A stretch of 64,000 nt of DNA from Mucilaginibacter gossypii (GCF_900100945.1 NZ_FNCG01000005.1:124001-188000); one strand, 5' to 3'; positions 1 to 9,458 are shown, counted from the first letter of the stretch. Notes: generated by a model from the letters alone, not told the origin. Numbers and translations: made by a program.

Positions 1-14
1 AGAGTTATAAATTG

Positions 15-151
15 TGTCATTTCCTGACTGAGCAGAGAGGGGCTGAACATTGGGGCGAAAGAGAAATCTTATATGCCCGGCTTAAACGCCTTGGATAGCC
101 GCTTGATATAGTGCATAAGATTTCTCACTCGTTCCTCGTTTCGAAATGACA
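15..151. repeat. Palindromic repeat, TCATTTCGA/AGAAATCTTATA family, copy 1
   Basis: The ends read TGTCATTTC (15-23) and GAAATGACA (143-151), and inside are the inverted blocks GAGAAATCTTATA and ATAAGATTTCTC. The whole 137 bp can fold into one long hairpin. Two further copies of the same design lie at 58811-58936 and 60285-60437. It sits just downstream of the stop codon of the minus-strand hydrolase gene that ends at 168. No coding potential is seen. Confidence 0.75.
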
Positions 152-167
152 ATGATCAGTATGATTC

Positions 168-1730
168 CTACGGAACCGTGACGGCTATCGTTGGCGACCT
201 TTCACTCTCATTCTTCATCCTATCTAATGCTGTGACTACATAAAGATAAGTTTTACCCTTAATAACAGTATTATCGTCATACCCCAGCGTGGGATCATAT
301 TTGATTTTGAGAATGTTTTTAGGATTGTCGATGTCTATCTTTTCACCATCGTTAAAGCGGTAGATCACATAGCCATAAACCGGCTCTTCGTCTTTAGCTA
401 AAGTTGGAGTAAGCCACCTTACTGCTACACTTCTACCTACGGCTTTGGCCGTAACCTGTTGAGGGGCGTTAGGCGGTATCGAATCGCGCCATAGCATTAC
501 CGGCGGCAGTGCAGGGTATTGGTAATAGTTGTCGCGTAGCGAGTCGGTAAAGCCAAGCGGGTTGCTGGTGAGCGAATTGGAACTAAAGTAAACACTGCCC
601 TGAACCCTTGGGTTGTTGCGAATAAGTTCTATTTGCTGAGGTAGCTGAGCCGGGTTTCTGAAAGCCTGAACTTTGCGCTCGTTGATGCGGTAAGCCGCCT
701 GGCCTACATATAAATGCCTGCCATAAGTATTGTCGCCCCACCAGTCGAGCAGCTTTTGAAAATCGGCAGCACGGTTGCCTATCTGCCAGTAAAGCTGCGG
801 ATTGATATAATCTATCCAGCCTTCTTTTACCCACTTGCGGGTATCGGCATAGTTTTCATAATATGAGGAACCGCCATTGGTTTCGGAACCTTCCTCATTT
901 TGCGCTTTATTAGCCCAGATGCCAAAAGGACTTACGCCAAATTTGATGTTAGGATCATGCGCATGAACGCTGTCGGCAATCATATGTATCAGCAGGTCCA
1001 CATTGTGGCGGCGCCAGTCTTTAATATTATCGTAACCTTCGCCGTACTTTCTAAATGTTTCCTCGTCGTTTATTTTTTGACCTGCAATTGGATAGGGATA
1101 AAAATAATCGTCCATGTGTATGCCGTCTATGTCGTAATTATCTACAACATCCAGAATTACCTGTACAATATAATCGCGCACTTCGGGCAGGCCGGGGTTA
1201 AAAGTTTTAATACCGCCGTAGGTAAAGAACCATTCAGGCTTTATTTTAGTAATATGCTGCGGACTAAGCGCTGCAAAGTTGCCGTCAAAAGTAGCGCGGT
1301 AAGGGTTAAACCAGGCGTGCAGTTCCATGCCGCGTTTATGTGCTTCGGTGATTGCAAATTCAAGCGGGTCATAGTTGGGGCTTGGGGCCTGGCCCTGTTT
1401 ACCGGTTAAATATTTCGACCAAGGCTCACGGCTTTTGGCATAAAATGCGTCGGCAGCGGGCCGCACCTGAAGCATAACCGCATTGATCCCGGTTTCCTGG
1501 TGCGAATTTAGTATATCGATAAGCTCTTGTTTCTGCTTTTCTGAAGGCGATTTGGAGTTGGTTGGCCAGTCGATGTTAACCACGGTGGCTATCCATACCC
1601 CCCTGAATTCGCGTTTGGGCTGCATTTTTACATCAACCGGTGCCGGTACAAGATCGGCAGGTTGCGCATTGACTGTTAAACTTGTAAACAGGATTATAAT
1701 CAGGAGTATGAACCGTTGGTATATATGCAT
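168..1730 (-). CDS. Secreted glycoside hydrolase-like protein (GHL10/DUF187) with FN3 domain
   Basis: The protein is about 520 residues. It has an N-terminal signal peptide (hydrophobic residues about 8-22, cleavage near VNA-Q), so it is predicted to be exported. Residues about 40-400 match the GHL10 family of TIM-barrel hydrolase-like proteins (YngK type), with the typical FRGVWIATV start strand, the LQVRPAADAFY strand and the GIHMDDYFYPYP segment near the putative active site. A fibronectin type III-like domain fills about residues 425-520. The family is thought to act on cell-wall or other glycans, but the substrate is not visible here. The ATG at 1730 is preferred over the TTG three bases upstream. 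It stands alone on the minus strand. Confidence 0.85.
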   Translation of the reverse strand: MHIYQRFILLIIILFTSLTVNAQPADLVPAPVDVKMQPKREFRGVWIATVVNIDWPTNSKSPSEKQKQELIDILNSHQETGINAVMLQVRPAADAFYAKSREPWSKYLTGKQGQAPSPNYDPLEFAITEAHKRGMELHAWFNPYRATFDGNFAALSPQHITKIKPEWFFTYGGIKTFNPGLPEVRDYIVQVILDVVDNYDIDGIHMDDYFYPYPIAGQKINDEETFRKYGEGYDNIKDWRRHNVDLLIHMIADSVHAHDPNIKFGVSPFGIWANKAQNEEGSETNGGSSYYENYADTRKWVKEGWIDYINPQLYWQIGNRAADFQKLLDWWGDNTYGRHLYVGQAAYRINERKVQAFRNPAQLPQQIELIRNNPRVQGSVYFSSNSLTSNPLGFTDSLRDNYYQYPALPPVMLWRDSIPPNAPQQVTAKAVGRSVAVRWLTPTLAKDEEPVYGYVIYRFNDGEKIDIDNPKNILKIKYDPTLGYDDNTVIKGKTYLYVVTALDRMKNESERSPTIAVTVP

Positions 1731-2067
1731 CAAATAGAATTAAATTGAAAGTTGCAAAGATATAAACTCATAACGTAGCAGGTTTATTATGAAGTATAAA
1801 AATTGAAGCCTTATTGTGTTTTAAACATTTTGTAGTTATTTTAGCTCAACGCCTAAAACAATTGATGTAATAATTTTTTAAAAAATCATATTTTTAGTGT
1901 TTTAACGTTCAATATGTTAACCATTAAGGATAAATGCATCTGTATATACTTGCAGGAAAGCGCTTTACATCAATTAACAGTTGATATTTCGTTAAAAACT
2001 AAACACTATAGCTAAGCTTTTGTTATACCACTTGCTTAACTATGCTAAAACTTAACATTTAATTGCT

Positions 2068-2985
2068 ATGGAAAACCAATCTGGGCAACAACAACCTAAG
2101 AAAAACTCAAACGTCATTTATTTTCTTATTGTAGTAGTGCTTGCTTTATTGGGTACCGATGTGTATCTGTACCTGCAAAAAAACAACTCCGATAAAAAAA
2201 TAGTTTATCAGCATGATGAGCAAACAAGGCTGCAAACAGAGCTCGACAGTCTTGAATCGCAGGTTGAACAGGTCACTGCAGGCAAAGCCAAAATGACAGC
2301 GGCACTAACCGCCAAAAACGATTCGTTAAAATCGACCATTAAAGTCTTGAGGGCTAAACTGGCCAAAGGTAAACTTACCGCACAGGAACTGGCCAAAGTA
2401 CAGGAGGATGTAAAACAACTCCGTTATTTTGTAACCAAGTATACTGCCGACATTGATGAGCTCAAAAAACAGAACACATCGCTCACCACCGAAAGGGATA
2501 CTTTAAAAACCAACCTGGCAACGGTTGCCAAAAAGGTAGATACGCTATCCAAACAAAATGAGGATCTTGGTGCTAAGGTGAAAGTAGCCCAGGCGCTCAA
2601 GCTAGCAACTTCAGATGTGGTTGCCTATAAAATAAAAGGCAGCGGAAAAGAGGTTGACGTAACACGTGCAAACCCAGCCAAAAAACTGAAGATCAACTTC
2701 ACTGTGGCCAGCAATACTTTGGCTACAAAAGCTATGCATGATATTTATGTACGCGTGATTGATCCAACCGGAAACCTGATCACGGCACCTGATTCAGGAA
2801 CTTTCAGCGCCGATGGCCAGGACCTGCAATACACCTACAAAACATCCATTGATTTTAAGGATGATGGCACACAATACACCATCGACTGGATAAACCCAAC
2901 CCTGCCATTCCAGAAAGGCACTTATACCATTATGCTTTATGCTGATGGTGGTACTATGGGTAAAACAGGTGTAACGCTTAAATAA
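2068..2985 (+). CDS. Membrane-anchored coiled-coil protein, function unknown
   Basis: This 305-residue protein has a single hydrophobic segment at about residues 17-37 after a short charged N-terminus. A long Lys/Glu/Gln/Thr-rich heptad region (about 40-190) is predicted coiled coil. The C-terminal 110 residues look like a compact beta-rich domain (IYVRVIDPTGN, YTIMLYADGG). This suggests an anchored periplasmic protein with a stalk. It resembles widespread uncharacterised Bacteroidota proteins and I do not assign a function. A strong bidirectional terminator follows. Confidence 0.8.
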   Translation: MENQSGQQQPKKNSNVIYFLIVVVLALLGTDVYLYLQKNNSDKKIVYQHDEQTRLQTELDSLESQVEQVTAGKAKMTAALTAKNDSLKSTIKVLRAKLAKGKLTAQELAKVQEDVKQLRYFVTKYTADIDELKKQNTSLTTERDTLKTNLATVAKKVDTLSKQNEDLGAKVKVAQALKLATSDVVAYKIKGSGKEVDVTRANPAKKLKINFTVASNTLATKAMHDIYVRVIDPTGNLITAPDSGTFSADGQDLQYTYKTSIDFKDDGTQYTIDWINPTLPFQKGTYTIMLYADGGTMGKTGVTLK

Positions 2986-2991
2986 TTATCG

Positions 2992-3165
2992 GCACTAATT
3001 TTTCGATTTAGGTCGAATTTCACGAATTACAAGAAGAGGCCCGGTTTGCGTAACAAACCGGGCCTCTTCTTGTGTTTGATATTCCAAAAGAACATTACTA
3101 CAATAAAGATGGAATTATGTATTACTCCAATTCGTGTAATTTGATTTAATTCGAAAAGTTAGTCA
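2992..3165. repeat. Inverted pair of CGAATTTCACGAATT-type repeats around a terminator
   Basis: The left arm (2992-3030) contains CACTAATTTTTCGA and CGAATTTCACGAATT. The right arm (about 3127-3165) is its imperfect reverse complement, with AATTCGTGTAATTTGA and TTCGAAAAGTTAGT. The two arms flank the perfect hairpin at 3031-3071. A related copy lies at 53901-53957. No gene is seen in 2986-3294. Confidence 0.6.
3031..3071. terminator. Bidirectional terminator hairpin
   Basis: This is a perfect 18-bp stem (AAGAAGAGGCCCGGTTTG paired with its complement) around the 5-base loop CGTAA, between the convergent genes ending at 2985 and 3295. Confidence 0.85.
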
Positions 3166-3294
3166 TCATTAAATTTTCATCAGCGCCGGGCTTATCCTTA
3201 AATACACCTCAAATCCAATTGGTGTGCTGTCATAAATGATGTTGGGCAAAAGCCCCACCCAATATCACATACATGATGGTGAACGAAAGCTGGG

Positions 3295-4095
3295 TTAAAG
3301 ATTAAAAAAGTTGTACTCCAGCCTGATTAGGTACATGTTTTTAGTATTCCGTTGCATATCATTATAGATAGGTGTACGGTACGAGAAATCAAGCCGGCAG
3401 GTACTGTTAAAGATCAGTTGCAAAGCGGGTGCAACGTCCAGATAACTTTCGCTATGCCCTGGGTTGGTTTTGCCCAGCAGTTCACAATACAAGTTTAAAT
3501 TTACCTGCTTGTAGTCGCGATAATTACGTGGCAAAAGCAAATAGCCGCCAGATAAGGTATAAGCCGCGGCATTACGTACTCTATTGGTTGAAATTTCATA
3601 GTTACCGCTGTTATTAAACGCCCGCAAATAGCTTGCCGAACCTGAAAGCGCCAGCTTATGCAGTAGCTGGGTGAAAACTACACCGCCCTGTGCACCGCTG
3701 TTATCACCTTCTAAAGTGATCTCCCGGTTCACTATAGGATTGTTAATACTTGATAGCTTGGCAAAAAATGCGCCCCTGAAATGCTTTTGAACGGTATCGA
3801 TAGATAGGAACCGGTACTTGGCGTACACGCTGCCACCTTCAAAGTGCTGGCTCGAATTATAATAATCAGACATGTAAACCGAGCCATGCACCATCAAATG
3901 TCGGCTAACACCATACATGGCCTCAATAGTACTGCGGTTTTTGTACGATGGCTTAAAGTATCCCTGGTTTTCCACGCGAATGCCCAATGAGCCGGTTGCC
4001 ATATTGCTGGCAGGTTCTGTATTTACATACAGTTCCTGCGCCAATACAGGGCGTGCCATTGCCATAAGGCAAACAGCCAATAATATCTTCTTCAT
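3295..4095 (-). CDS. Probable outer-membrane beta-barrel protein
   Basis: The protein has 266 residues and a signal peptide (MKKILLAVCLMAMARPVLA, cleavage before Q). The mature part has alternating amphipathic strands and ends in an aromatic residue region (LEYNFFNL), as expected for an outer-membrane barrel. It starts 25 bases downstream of an HMA-domain gene, so it is probably the last gene of a three-gene minus-strand unit (HYC_CC_PP, HMA, barrel). A link to metal handling is inferred only from that context. Confidence 0.75.
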   Translation of the reverse strand: MKKILLAVCLMAMARPVLAQELYVNTEPASNMATGSLGIRVENQGYFKPSYKNRSTIEAMYGVSRHLMVHGSVYMSDYYNSSQHFEGGSVYAKYRFLSIDTVQKHFRGAFFAKLSSINNPIVNREITLEGDNSGAQGGVVFTQLLHKLALSGSASYLRAFNNSGNYEISTNRVRNAAAYTLSGGYLLLPRNYRDYKQVNLNLYCELLGKTNPGHSESYLDVAPALQLIFNSTCRLDFSYRTPIYNDMQRNTKNMYLIRLEYNFFNL

Positions 4096-4119
4096 AAAAA
4101 ATGATGTTAAATGAAGAAC

Positions 4120-4620
4120 TTAGATAGCTAAATGATAAACGCGGCCACTTGCAGGGGCAGTATCCGTAACCTGGCCAAGGTATTTTTTTGATACCGATTT
4201 GGGTGCGAAACCATTGTCAACCACGGTAAAGCTCACATCGCCGGTGAATGATTTATCGGCAGCGTTAAGCAGGCGGTAAGTATCGCCCCCGTAGTTAAAT
4301 GCATTCTCGGCAACTTTGGTATTGGCAAAATTATAAGTGGCTTTTAAACTGTTAACCGAAAATCCAGAACCCTGAACCTTTTTGCTGATCTGCTCAAAAT
4401 TTACCGGAACGTGATCTTTAAAGGTAATGAGGTAAGTGTTACGGATCAGATCAGTTTTGATTTCGCCAATAAACGGCAGGGTGCGTAATGCTTTTTCTGT
4501 TGATTTGGCGCATAGTGCGCAGGTAAGGCCGCTAACCTGGAGTTCGGCTTTGGTAAATTGGGCTTTAGCTGCTGTTACAGAAAGCGCAAATATGATGATG
4601 AATATTTTTAAAGTTTTCAT
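4120..4620 (-). CDS. Secreted heavy-metal-associated (HMA) domain protein
   Basis: This is a 166-residue protein with a signal peptide (residues about 1-20, cleavage at AKA-Q). A ferredoxin-like HMA fold follows at about 22-95, with the metal-binding motif LTCALCAKS giving the CxxC pair. The C-terminal 70 residues have no recognised domain. HMA domains bind Cu(I) or similar soft metals, so a periplasmic metal-chaperone role is plausible. Its neighbours are the HYC_CC_PP gene upstream and a barrel protein downstream. No P-type ATPase lies nearby. Confidence 0.82.
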   Translation of the reverse strand: MKTLKIFIIIFALSVTAAKAQFTKAELQVSGLTCALCAKSTEKALRTLPFIGEIKTDLIRNTYLITFKDHVPVNFEQISKKVQGSGFSVNSLKATYNFANTKVAENAFNYGGDTYRLLNAADKSFTGDVSFTVVDNGFAPKSVSKKYLGQVTDTAPASGRVYHLAI

Positions 4621-4689
4621 ATTGATCGTATAATTAATTGTTAGAGAATAAACTATTGATAAGGTTTACCGGGTTTAACAATTAACAGA

Positions 4690-5079
4690 TCAAATGCGGA
4701 AGATACAGTTGCGGATAAATGTGGCGATGCCCTGAACCGATGGATCGGGAGGGCTGCGGTCATAAAATTTGTCGGAAGAAGAAGATGGCAAGGCCGGAAA
4801 TAGGCTATCGAACGACCAGCTTGGCAGTTCAAAGCCAAACATCTTTGCTAAAAAGGAAGTTGATTCGCCCTGGTGAGCGTCTTTTACTTTTACTTCAACC
4901 TGTTTATCCTTGCAGCATTTCATTTTGCCGCCTTTTTGGTCCATTTTGCAGTTAACCGCCGGGGCATCAATTTTTACAGATGCTACATAGTCGCCGCAAA
5001 TATGGAAATTAAGAGCAAAGCCCAATACCGTAACTGTGTACAGCATAGTGAGTAATATCGCTCCTGATCTTTTTACCAT
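4690..5079 (-). CDS. HYC_CC_PP family protein
   Basis: The protein has 129 residues. The family is named for its conserved residues, and the matching ones are visible here: HIC after the N-terminal hydrophobic segment (about 26-28), the KCCKDK pair near residue 55, and the SPPDP motif near the C-terminus. Members are predicted secreted small proteins, often found beside TonB receptors and metal-related genes. The function is unknown. The cysteines and the HMA gene 69 bases downstream suggest metal binding. Confidence 0.8.
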   Translation of the reverse strand: MVKRSGAILLTMLYTVTVLGFALNFHICGDYVASVKIDAPAVNCKMDQKGGKMKCCKDKQVEVKVKDAHQGESTSFLAKMFGFELPSWSFDSLFPALPSSSSDKFYDRSPPDPSVQGIATFIRNCIFRI

Positions 5080-5185
5080 ACTGCAAAAGTAGGTGATTAA
5101 CTTGTTGATTACAAAATGTTTTTATCAGTTGGGATAATACATTGTTTAACAAATGTGCAAATAGTGATTTTGGCATATACCAAAA

Positions 5186-5209
5186 AGCCCCGGCTTTGCG
5201 CCGGGGACT
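5186..5209 (-). terminator. Terminator of the OmpA-like gene
   Basis: A 7-bp GC stem (CCCCGGC/GCCGGGG) is followed on the minus strand by CTTTTTG. It lies about 40 bases beyond the stop at 5250. Confidence 0.75.
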
Positions 5210-5249
5210 TTCTCTTTAAACTATTAACTGATCTTATTATTACGCTGTA

Positions 5250-5930
5250 TTACTGGGCAGCCTGTTTTGCCTGCTCCTTCATTTTTTCGTTTGCCACAAT
5301 GGTGATCTCAACCCTGCGGTTTTGTGCGCGGCCATCGGCAGTGGTATTATCGGCAATTGGTTCACTTTCGCCCTTGCCGGTCACTGTCATACGTGATGAG
5401 GCTACGTTACCCGCAACTAAATATGATTTTACAGCATCCGCCCTTTTGACTGAAAGTGTTTGATTATAACTGTCAGATCCGGTATTATCGGTATGGCCGA
5501 TGATGGTAATGTTAGTTTCAGGGTTTTTCTGTAATGAGGCAGCCAGGTTTTGCAGGTTAGTTTCCGCAGCAGGTTTCAAATCTGATTTATTGGTGTCAAA
5601 TAAAATACCTGAATCAAATTTAACCAAAATGCCTTCACCTTCGCGGGTTACTGTGGCGCCCGGCACTGTTTGTTTAATTTCGGCAGCTTGTCTGTCCATA
5701 TTACGGCCGATAAAAGCACCTGCGGTACCACCTACAGCACCACCTATAATAGCACCTAAAGCGGTATTACCGGCAGCTTTACCAATAAAAGCACCTACTG
5801 TACCACCGGCACCCGCGCCAATAGCAGCACCTTTTTGTGTTTTTGTAAGTGAATTACATCCTGAGCCTAATATGCCTGCTGTAGCTAATGCTATAGCAAG
5901 GGTGGCTACTTTTAATTTAAGCGTTCTCAT
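5250..5930 (-). CDS. OmpA family lipoprotein with glycine zipper
   Basis: This is a 226-residue envelope protein. The N-terminus carries a lipobox-like GILGSGC (Cys about 25). A glycine-zipper region follows (about 32-80) with repeated GAxxG patterns such as GAAIGAGAGGTVGAFIG. The C-terminal OmpA domain (about 100-215) shows IIGHTDNTGSDSYNQ and the RAQNRRVEI motif, which bind peptidoglycan. It is predicted to tether the outer membrane to the cell wall and may also oligomerise through the zipper. It is monocistronic with its own terminator. Confidence 0.88.
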   Translation of the reverse strand: MRTLKLKVATLAIALATAGILGSGCNSLTKTQKGAAIGAGAGGTVGAFIGKAAGNTALGAIIGGAVGGTAGAFIGRNMDRQAAEIKQTVPGATVTREGEGILVKFDSGILFDTNKSDLKPAAETNLQNLAASLQKNPETNITIIGHTDNTGSDSYNQTLSVKRADAVKSYLVAGNVASSRMTVTGKGESEPIADNTTADGRAQNRRVEITIVANEKMKEQAKQAAQ

Positions 5931-6186
5931 CGTACTTGTATAATTATGTTATACCGTACTTTTTACAAAGCAGATGCCAAAAAAACCTGATGGCAGTATT
6001 ATAGACTGCTTCCTTTAAAAGAACACCCTCCATCAATCATAGCAACATTTTTTTAATGATAAGTAAAGTTAATTTCAGTGGAGTAAAGAATGCAGGATTA
6101 TTGATTTTTACAACACTGCCCGATTTTTAGTACAAAGCAGTAGTAAAATTTTTGCTACAGTACAATTTGGCATGCTTTTTTGAAGT

Positions 6187-7521
6187 TTAGGAAATTACTA
6201 TCAACGTGGCCGGGAAAATAAGTTTGAAGGTGCTCCCTTTATCTTTTTCAGAAATTACATTGATTTCAATATCATGAAAGGCCGCTATTGATTTTACAAT
6301 AGGCAGGCCCAATCCAAAGCTGTCTTGTTGTAATGACTGTCTGAATTTTTTAAAGCGGTTAAAGATCAGTGGGATGGCGGCTTCATCTATACCGACGCCA
6401 GTATCAGCTATACTGATCATATATTTATCATTTACAGCAGTGCCTGTTACCTTAATGCTGCCGCCCTCATGATTATATTTAATGGCATTGTTAATAAGAT
6501 TAAAAAACAGGTTAAAGAGTAAAAATTTATTGACGTTGACAAAATGCCAGTTGTCTGGCATCAACATCTCGTAGCTGATATTTTTATCCTGCAGACGAAT
6601 GGAGATCTCGTCATAAACCTCCTGTAACAGTTCGGATACCGATATCTTGTCTTCTTTTAAAAACTGTTCGTTCTCTATCTGCGAAATGAGCAGCAGCGTT
6701 TTCGTAATGCTCTTCAACCGGTTCAGGATCTTTTGCATTTCCAATAACCTGCCTTTAAGCTCATCGTTGATATCCTCCTCCTCAAACATATTCTCGATTT
6801 TTGACTGAAGAATAGAGATAGGTGTCATAAGCTCATGCGATGCGTTGGAAATAAACTCCCGCTCTTTATGAAATTTATCCGCAATGGTTTCAATCATGTT
6901 ATGGATACTGATATCCAGGTGCTGAAAATCTGATGTGGTAGTACGTACCTGCCGGTAGGTATGAAAATTAGGGAATTTTTGCCCTACAAGCTTGGTTTTA
7001 ATAATAAGCCGTAAAGGCTTAAGTACATAGGTTGAATATACCTGGTCGGCTAATACGGTCAACAAGATCATTCCCAGCAATACCTGGAAAGCTATGTTTT
7101 GTAGCGGGACGCTGGTTTCATCCAAAGTATCTACACTTTTGCCAATTTCCAGCAGGTAATTTTTGTTCTTAACCTTAAAGGTGTGGCTTAGTATGCGATA
7201 CTCTAATGTATCCCCTTCACTAAAAAGGCGCTTGCCTCTTTTTATAGTATCCAGGAAATAATCGGGATCAACTTCGTCCAGGCTGATATATTCTTCCTTC
7301 AGCGGGAGGTAGCTGCCGTAGCCTTCGCCGTTTTCGATGTAGGTTTCAATGCCCTTGCTTTTTACAATTTGCAGCAGCTTGTTTTTTTGTTTGATAAGCT
7401 TGCTGTCGACATAATTACGGCTGATATTTTTGATCAATACAGGAACAAGCAATACAAACAGTATCACGATAACCAGCTTGGAGATGGCGTTAAAAAGGGT
7501 AAGTTTTGTTCCTAATTTCAA
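6187..7521 (-). CDS. Sensor histidine kinase
   Basis: This 444-residue membrane kinase has a first membrane helix at about 10-30, an extracytoplasmic sensing region of about 110 residues with no recognised domain, and a second helix at about 143-165. The HisKA box is FISNASHELMTP, with the phospho-accepting His near residue 228. HATPase motifs follow: NNAIKYN, ADTGVGID and FGLGLPI. Its start lies 4 bases downstream of the response-regulator stop, so the pair is co-transcribed. The operon also holds two envelope genes upstream (8219-9458), which may be functionally linked. The signal is unknown. Confidence 0.9.
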   Translation of the reverse strand: MKLGTKLTLFNAISKLVIVILFVLLVPVLIKNISRNYVDSKLIKQKNKLLQIVKSKGIETYIENGEGYGSYLPLKEEYISLDEVDPDYFLDTIKRGKRLFSEGDTLEYRILSHTFKVKNKNYLLEIGKSVDTLDETSVPLQNIAFQVLLGMILLTVLADQVYSTYVLKPLRLIIKTKLVGQKFPNFHTYRQVRTTTSDFQHLDISIHNMIETIADKFHKEREFISNASHELMTPISILQSKIENMFEEEDINDELKGRLLEMQKILNRLKSITKTLLLISQIENEQFLKEDKISVSELLQEVYDEISIRLQDKNISYEMLMPDNWHFVNVNKFLLFNLFFNLINNAIKYNHEGGSIKVTGTAVNDKYMISIADTGVGIDEAAIPLIFNRFKKFRQSLQQDSFGLGLPIVKSIAAFHDIEINVISEKDKGSTFKLIFPATLIVIS

Positions 7522-7525
7522 ATAC

Positions 7526-8209
7526 TCAGGCGTTGATCTTTATTTTATAACCCAAACCTCGTACCGTTTCCAGCCAGTCGGGCGGGGCATAGGCATTTAA
7601 TTTTTTACGGATATTTTTAATATGCGCGTCAATATAATTGCTGTCATAGTCATTATTCACCACGCTGCCCCAGATATGCTCGCTCAGCTGCATGCGGGTA
7701 AGCGTACGGTTTTTATGTAAAATTAAATAGGCTATGAGGTCAAATTCTTTTTTGGTAATGGTATTAACAACGCTGTTATAATAGGATATAGTACGTGCGG
7801 TAAGGTCGATCAGGAAACCACCCAGTTCAACAATGTTATTTTTAACACCAAACTTACGCCTGATGATTGCCTGCATACGGCTTTGCAGCTCAAGCAACGA
7901 AAAAGGCTTAGGCAGATAATCGTCGGCGCCAAGGTCGAGGCCTTTGATCCGGTCGTTGATCTCTGCACGCGCGGTGAGTATAATACATGCCGCCTCCGAA
8001 TTAGTCTTTTTTGATTCCCTGAGCAGATCAAGGCCGTCATAATCGGGCAGGCCCAGGTCTATCAATATAAAATCATACAGGTTTGTGGCAATTTTTTCGG
8101 ATGCCGAAGTGCCGTCAAAACAAACCTCGCAGATATAGTTATAGTTTGAAAGAAAAATTTCAAGTTCGTGGGCAAGTGCTGTTTCGTCTTCTATTATTAA
8201 AACATTCAT
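7526..8209 (-). CDS. OmpR-family response regulator
   Basis: The protein has 227 residues. The receiver domain has the acidic pocket (EDE near residue 7), phospho-acceptor Asp about 53 in LIDLGLPDYDG, and Lys about 102 in LPKPF. The C-terminal winged helix (about 128-225) ends with the typical RGLGYKI segment. It is the partner of the kinase at 6187-7521 and lies 9 bases downstream of an outer-membrane-type gene. Its targets are not visible. Confidence 0.92.
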   Translation of the reverse strand: MNVLIIEDETALAHELEIFLSNYNYICEVCFDGTSASEKIATNLYDFILIDLGLPDYDGLDLLRESKKTNSEAACIILTARAEINDRIKGLDLGADDYLPKPFSLLELQSRMQAIIRRKFGVKNNIVELGGFLIDLTARTISYYNSVVNTITKKEFDLIAYLILHKNRTLTRMQLSEHIWGSVVNNDYDSNYIDAHIKNIRKKLNAYAPPDWLETVRGLGYKIKINA

Positions 8210-8218
8210 GTAATATGA

Positions 8219-9091
8219 TTAATAAAAAACGTAGTAAAAAGTTAAATTATAAAATGACTCGCGCCGGTTAAGCAATACTCCTTCTACGTTAACTGGGATA
8301 GAATATTTGTACGAAAATTCAAACGTATAATGCGGCCGGTTATAAGCCACCGGGATTTTGAAGCTGTAATTAAGCATGTTGAACCGGCGGTTACGGCTCG
8401 CATAACGCGGGTCATATTGTATAGAAATATTGGCGGCCTCATCCCTGAAATGATGATCAAGCGAATACCGCTGAACAAAATTCTGCGTGCCCAGGATGAA
8501 ATTAAAGGAAGGGTTAAAGGAAAGAAAATCCTGGTCGTCAAAAATGCTCCAGCTGCTTTCCCAGTATTTTGAATTGCTTATCGTTAAAAAAATGTCGTTC
8601 GATTTGCCGAAAAGATAATCGAGCACGGCACTTGTTTTCAGGTAATGCCAATCGTATGAGTTTTTAAAATTGATATCATTTGAGGAGGCCGACTTGATAA
8701 CCTGCGCTGCATCCCTGGCAAAAAAGAACCGCGTATAACTTGCTGAGCCGGAAAATGCTTTTGAAAACTTGTAAAAATATCCCCCGCCCAAATCAACCTC
8801 ATCAACAGGGGCATACCCCAAAACTTTAAAGGCCGAGCCATATAAAAAGATACCCGACTTGGTATTATAAATCAGATCGGCAGTAACAAAAGGATATTTT
8901 ACCGGGCCGGTACGACCAAAAAACAGCACGTCGCTGCCATAACTTACCCCGGCCGAAATTGACCGCTTACGAATAATAGTATCAGAATCGGCTACTAAGG
9001 GGTGCTTACCGGCAAAAAGGCGCAAATCAGTATCCGCACCAAATACGGTACCGCTTGCAGCCATAAAAAAAAGTAAGCAAAGGTATTTCAT
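8219..9091 (-). CDS. Predicted outer-membrane protein in two-component operon
   Basis: The protein has about 290 residues. The ATG at 9091 is chosen because it gives a clean signal peptide (MKYLCLLFFMAASGTVFG). The longer frame would run back into the upstream gene. The mature part is rich in aromatic, alternating strands (FLYGSAFKVLG, YTFEFSYKYSIP) and ends in YYVFY, an outer-membrane barrel signature. The gene sits directly before the response regulator and kinase, so it may be their target or part of signal perception. No known family is recognised. Confidence 0.75.
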   Translation of the reverse strand: MKYLCLLFFMAASGTVFGADTDLRLFAGKHPLVADSDTIIRKRSISAGVSYGSDVLFFGRTGPVKYPFVTADLIYNTKSGIFLYGSAFKVLGYAPVDEVDLGGGYFYKFSKAFSGSASYTRFFFARDAAQVIKSASSNDINFKNSYDWHYLKTSAVLDYLFGKSNDIFLTISNSKYWESSWSIFDDQDFLSFNPSFNFILGTQNFVQRYSLDHHFRDEAANISIQYDPRYASRNRRFNMLNYSFKIPVAYNRPHYTFEFSYKYSIPVNVEGVLLNRRESFYNLTFYYVFY

Positions 9092-9116
9092 CAATATGGT
9101 AAATTGTTTAACCGGT

Positions 9117-9458
9117 TTAACTGCCATTTCTCCTCGGTATTTCGGGCGGGCGCTCCATGCCTTCGGGGCGGCGCTGCCTTTTTGGTTTGGGCTTAGGCGG
9201 TACGGCATCTTCGTCAACGGTAGCCGGCTTAGCCTGCCGCTTTGCTTTGGCTATTTCTTTGATTTTTTTCTTTTCATCCTCCAGTTGCTTTTTGGTTTTA
9301 GTCGTAGTATCAGCCGCTAATAAAGTATACGACAACGCACCCGGTTTTTTGTTACCGGCATGAGCAAGTGCATCAATGTTTTTTGTAAGGGCATTGGCAA
9401 ATGATATACGTGTTGCAAATATCAATAACAGGACAATATACGCAAACCACTTTATCAT
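9117..9458 (-). CDS. Small secreted basic, proline-rich protein
   Basis: The product is about 113 residues from the ATG at 9458, which gives a signal peptide (IKWFAYIVLLLIFATRISFA). The longer upstream frame has no matching N-terminal signal. The mature part has a Lys/Glu-rich helix (KKQLEDEKKKIKEIAKAKRQ) and then a Pro/Lys/Arg tail (PPKPKPKRQRRPEGM). The low-complexity charged tail suggests an envelope or cell-wall-binding role, but none is established. It is the probable first gene of the operon through the two-component pair. Confidence 0.6.
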   Translation of the reverse strand: MIKWFAYIVLLLIFATRISFANALTKNIDALAHAGNKKPGALSYTLLAADTTTKTKKQLEDEKKKIKEIAKAKRQAKPATVDEDAVPPKPKPKRQRRPEGMERPPEIPRRNGS

